Below are positions 40,611 through 41,474 of a stretch of 41,474 nt of DNA, piece by piece. Both the position numbers and the translations under genes were made by a program. The notes under the pieces were generated by a model, which saw only the letters and a program-made list of their open reading frames with translations, was not told where the DNA came from and made no database searches. The stretch's first letter is position 1. Each line of letters starts with the position of its first letter. Source of the stretch: CAZJRB01 sp964547995 (GTDB taxonomy: Bacteria; Planctomycetota; Planctomycetia; Pirellulales; Thermoguttaceae); contig CAZJRB010000066.1 of the NCBI GenBank assembly GCA_964547995.1, positions 1 to 41,474 of the forward strand. Reading direction: 5' to 3'.

Positions 40611-41432
40611 ATGTGCGCCATGACGTTGTGTGCTGAGGCCGATACGTTTCGTCATGAGGAGAAGGATTTTTCGTATGCCATCGAGATGGCCAAGAAGTTG
40701 GGCTTTAAGTATATCGAACCGGAAGTGATGACGGGCCGGTGTTTGCTGAACGTTTACGGGTACTGCAACATAACCAGTCTCGAAGACGATCCGATGGAAA
40801 TGCGAAAGGCCATCGAATCCGCCGGTCTGAAAGTGGCGTGCTTAAGCGCACACTCGAACCTTTTGGACACGGTGTACGGCGTCGATTATCTCAAAAAAGC
40901 GATCCGCTACGCTTACATTCTCGGTGCGCCGATCGTCAATACGGCGGAAGGCCCCAAGCCGAGCTGGATGACCGACGAAGACGCCTTTCGCGTCATGAAA
41001 TACAATCTCGACGAACTGCTGAAGATGTGTGCCAACTATGACATCACCTTGACGATCGAACCCCACGGTGTGTATACGACCAACGCCGAAGGCTTGTTGA
41101 AGATCATGGCGCTGAGCGATTCACCTCACTTGGCAATCAACTACGACACGGGCAACGTGGCAGTCGCGGGCAACGACCCGGTGGAGACTCTCCAGGCGGT
41201 GATCAAGCACGTCAAGCACGTCCATCTGAAAGACATCGTCCGGGAGAAGGCAGCCGGACATGAGACCGGAGTGACCGCCGGCAACGCGATCGGCGACGGC
41301 GAAGTGGATATTCGGGGATGTCTCGACGTGTTGCGCAACGCCGGCTACGACGGTTGTCTGTCGATCGAATGCAGCGGAACGGACGCACTAAAGAAGAGCA
41401 TCGAGTTCCTCACGCCCCTTCTATACTACTAA
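40611..41432 (+). CDS. Sugar phosphate isomerase/epimerase (xylose-isomerase-like TIM barrel)
   Basis: A 273-residue AP-endonuclease-2-type TIM barrel. Metal ligands appear in order: E in TIEPHG, D in INYDTGN, H in VHLKDIV and E in LSIECSG. The N-terminal strand MTLCAEADTF and GFKYIEPEVMTG fit the family, which includes xylose isomerase, IolE/IolI and tagatose epimerases. It most likely isomerises or epimerises a sugar or inositol derivative. AAAGGAG stands before the ATG at 40611. It is divergent from the Tat-exported oxidoreductase, a pairing common in planctomycete sugar-degrading loci. No signal peptide is present, so it acts in the cytoplasm. Confidence 0.88.
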   Translation: MCAMTLCAEADTFRHEEKDFSYAIEMAKKLGFKYIEPEVMTGRCLLNVYGYCNITSLEDDPMEMRKAIESAGLKVACLSAHSNLLDTVYGVDYLKKAIRYAYILGAPIVNTAEGPKPSWMTDEDAFRVMKYNLDELLKMCANYDITLTIEPHGVYTTNAEGLLKIMALSDSPHLAINYDTGNVAVAGNDPVETLQAVIKHVKHVHLKDIVREKAAGHETGVTAGNAIGDGEVDIRGCLDVLRNAGYDGCLSIECSGTDALKKSIEFLTPLLYY

Positions 41433-41474
41433 CCTCAAACATCGTTAAGTTTTTGACAAAGATTCTTGGCCAAT

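Noticed and set aside
41453..41458. TTGACA near the end of the window
   Set aside because: The sequence ends before a -10 box could be seen.

Overview
The window is GC-rich bacterial DNA, most likely from the Planctomycetota (Pirellulales-like). I base this on gene content and style, not on a marker gene. There are Tat-exported Gfo/Idh/MocA and sialidase-like proteins beginning with an RRxFL motif, a secreted squalene-cyclase-repeat protein, a YVTN propeller fused to di-haem cytochrome c, and FG-GAP remnants. A KNxxIRxxL...VSxxLVxxVK small basic protein, many GC-rich palindromic repeats between genes and loosely packed mixed-strand operons fit the same picture. I found no rRNA, tRNA or CRISPR array.

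Layout. 0-1.6 kb: a two-gene minus-strand unit, an SMC/OLD-like AAA ATPase followed with ATGA overlap by a small TOPRIM-like protein; this is the best candidate for an uncharacterised defence-like system. 2.3-5.9 kb (plus): a groES without groEL, a secreted prenyltransferase-repeat protein, a nitroreductase and a secreted TolB-like propeller. 5.9-9.5 kb: a repeat-rich zone with a 195-bp nested palindrome and tandem palindromic repeats. It also holds a 46-residue Cys-rich peptide, a small basic protein, a SpoIIAA-like protein, a PD-(D/E)XK-like/winged-helix protein and pyrE. 9.5-16.8 kb: a LysM/YkuD protein with a rearranged active site, a zinc-ribbon membrane protein, rarA, a REP-associated transposase with its REPs, a COG2231-type glycosylase, a CPBP protease, a DUF2617-like protein and an alpha/beta hydrolase. 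16.8-19.9 kb (minus): a HEAT/TPR-like secreted protein and a two-gene redoxin/TlpA lipoprotein unit. 20.3-25.9 kb: a propeller/di-haem cytochrome, an ExbB/MotA-like protein, an orphan iron-binding lipoprotein and a secreted gluzincin-like protein. 26.0-30.7 kb (plus): glyA, a YbjQ-family protein, a Tat-exported deacetylase-like protein and an M23/PKD protein.

30.7-33.6 kb (minus) is a tightly coupled sugar-phosphate operon: SIS isomerase, ROK kinase, HAD phosphatase, PfkB kinase. Its composition recalls ADP-heptose synthesis. The first two genes keep both ends but appear to lack their middles. From there to about 37.5 kb lies a decay zone: an FG-GAP fragment, a gene made of a signal peptide joined to a tail, and a C-terminal remnant, around one intact beta-helix protein. 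The last part, 37.5-41.4 kb, carries a Tat-exported BNR-like protein, a Tat-exported Gfo/Idh/MocA oxidoreductase and, on the other strand, a sugar-phosphate isomerase/epimerase. Together these suggest extracytoplasmic carbohydrate processing.

Many intergenic spaces are occupied by recurring palindromic elements of at least six sequence families. One of them (67 bp) has three copies in the window.
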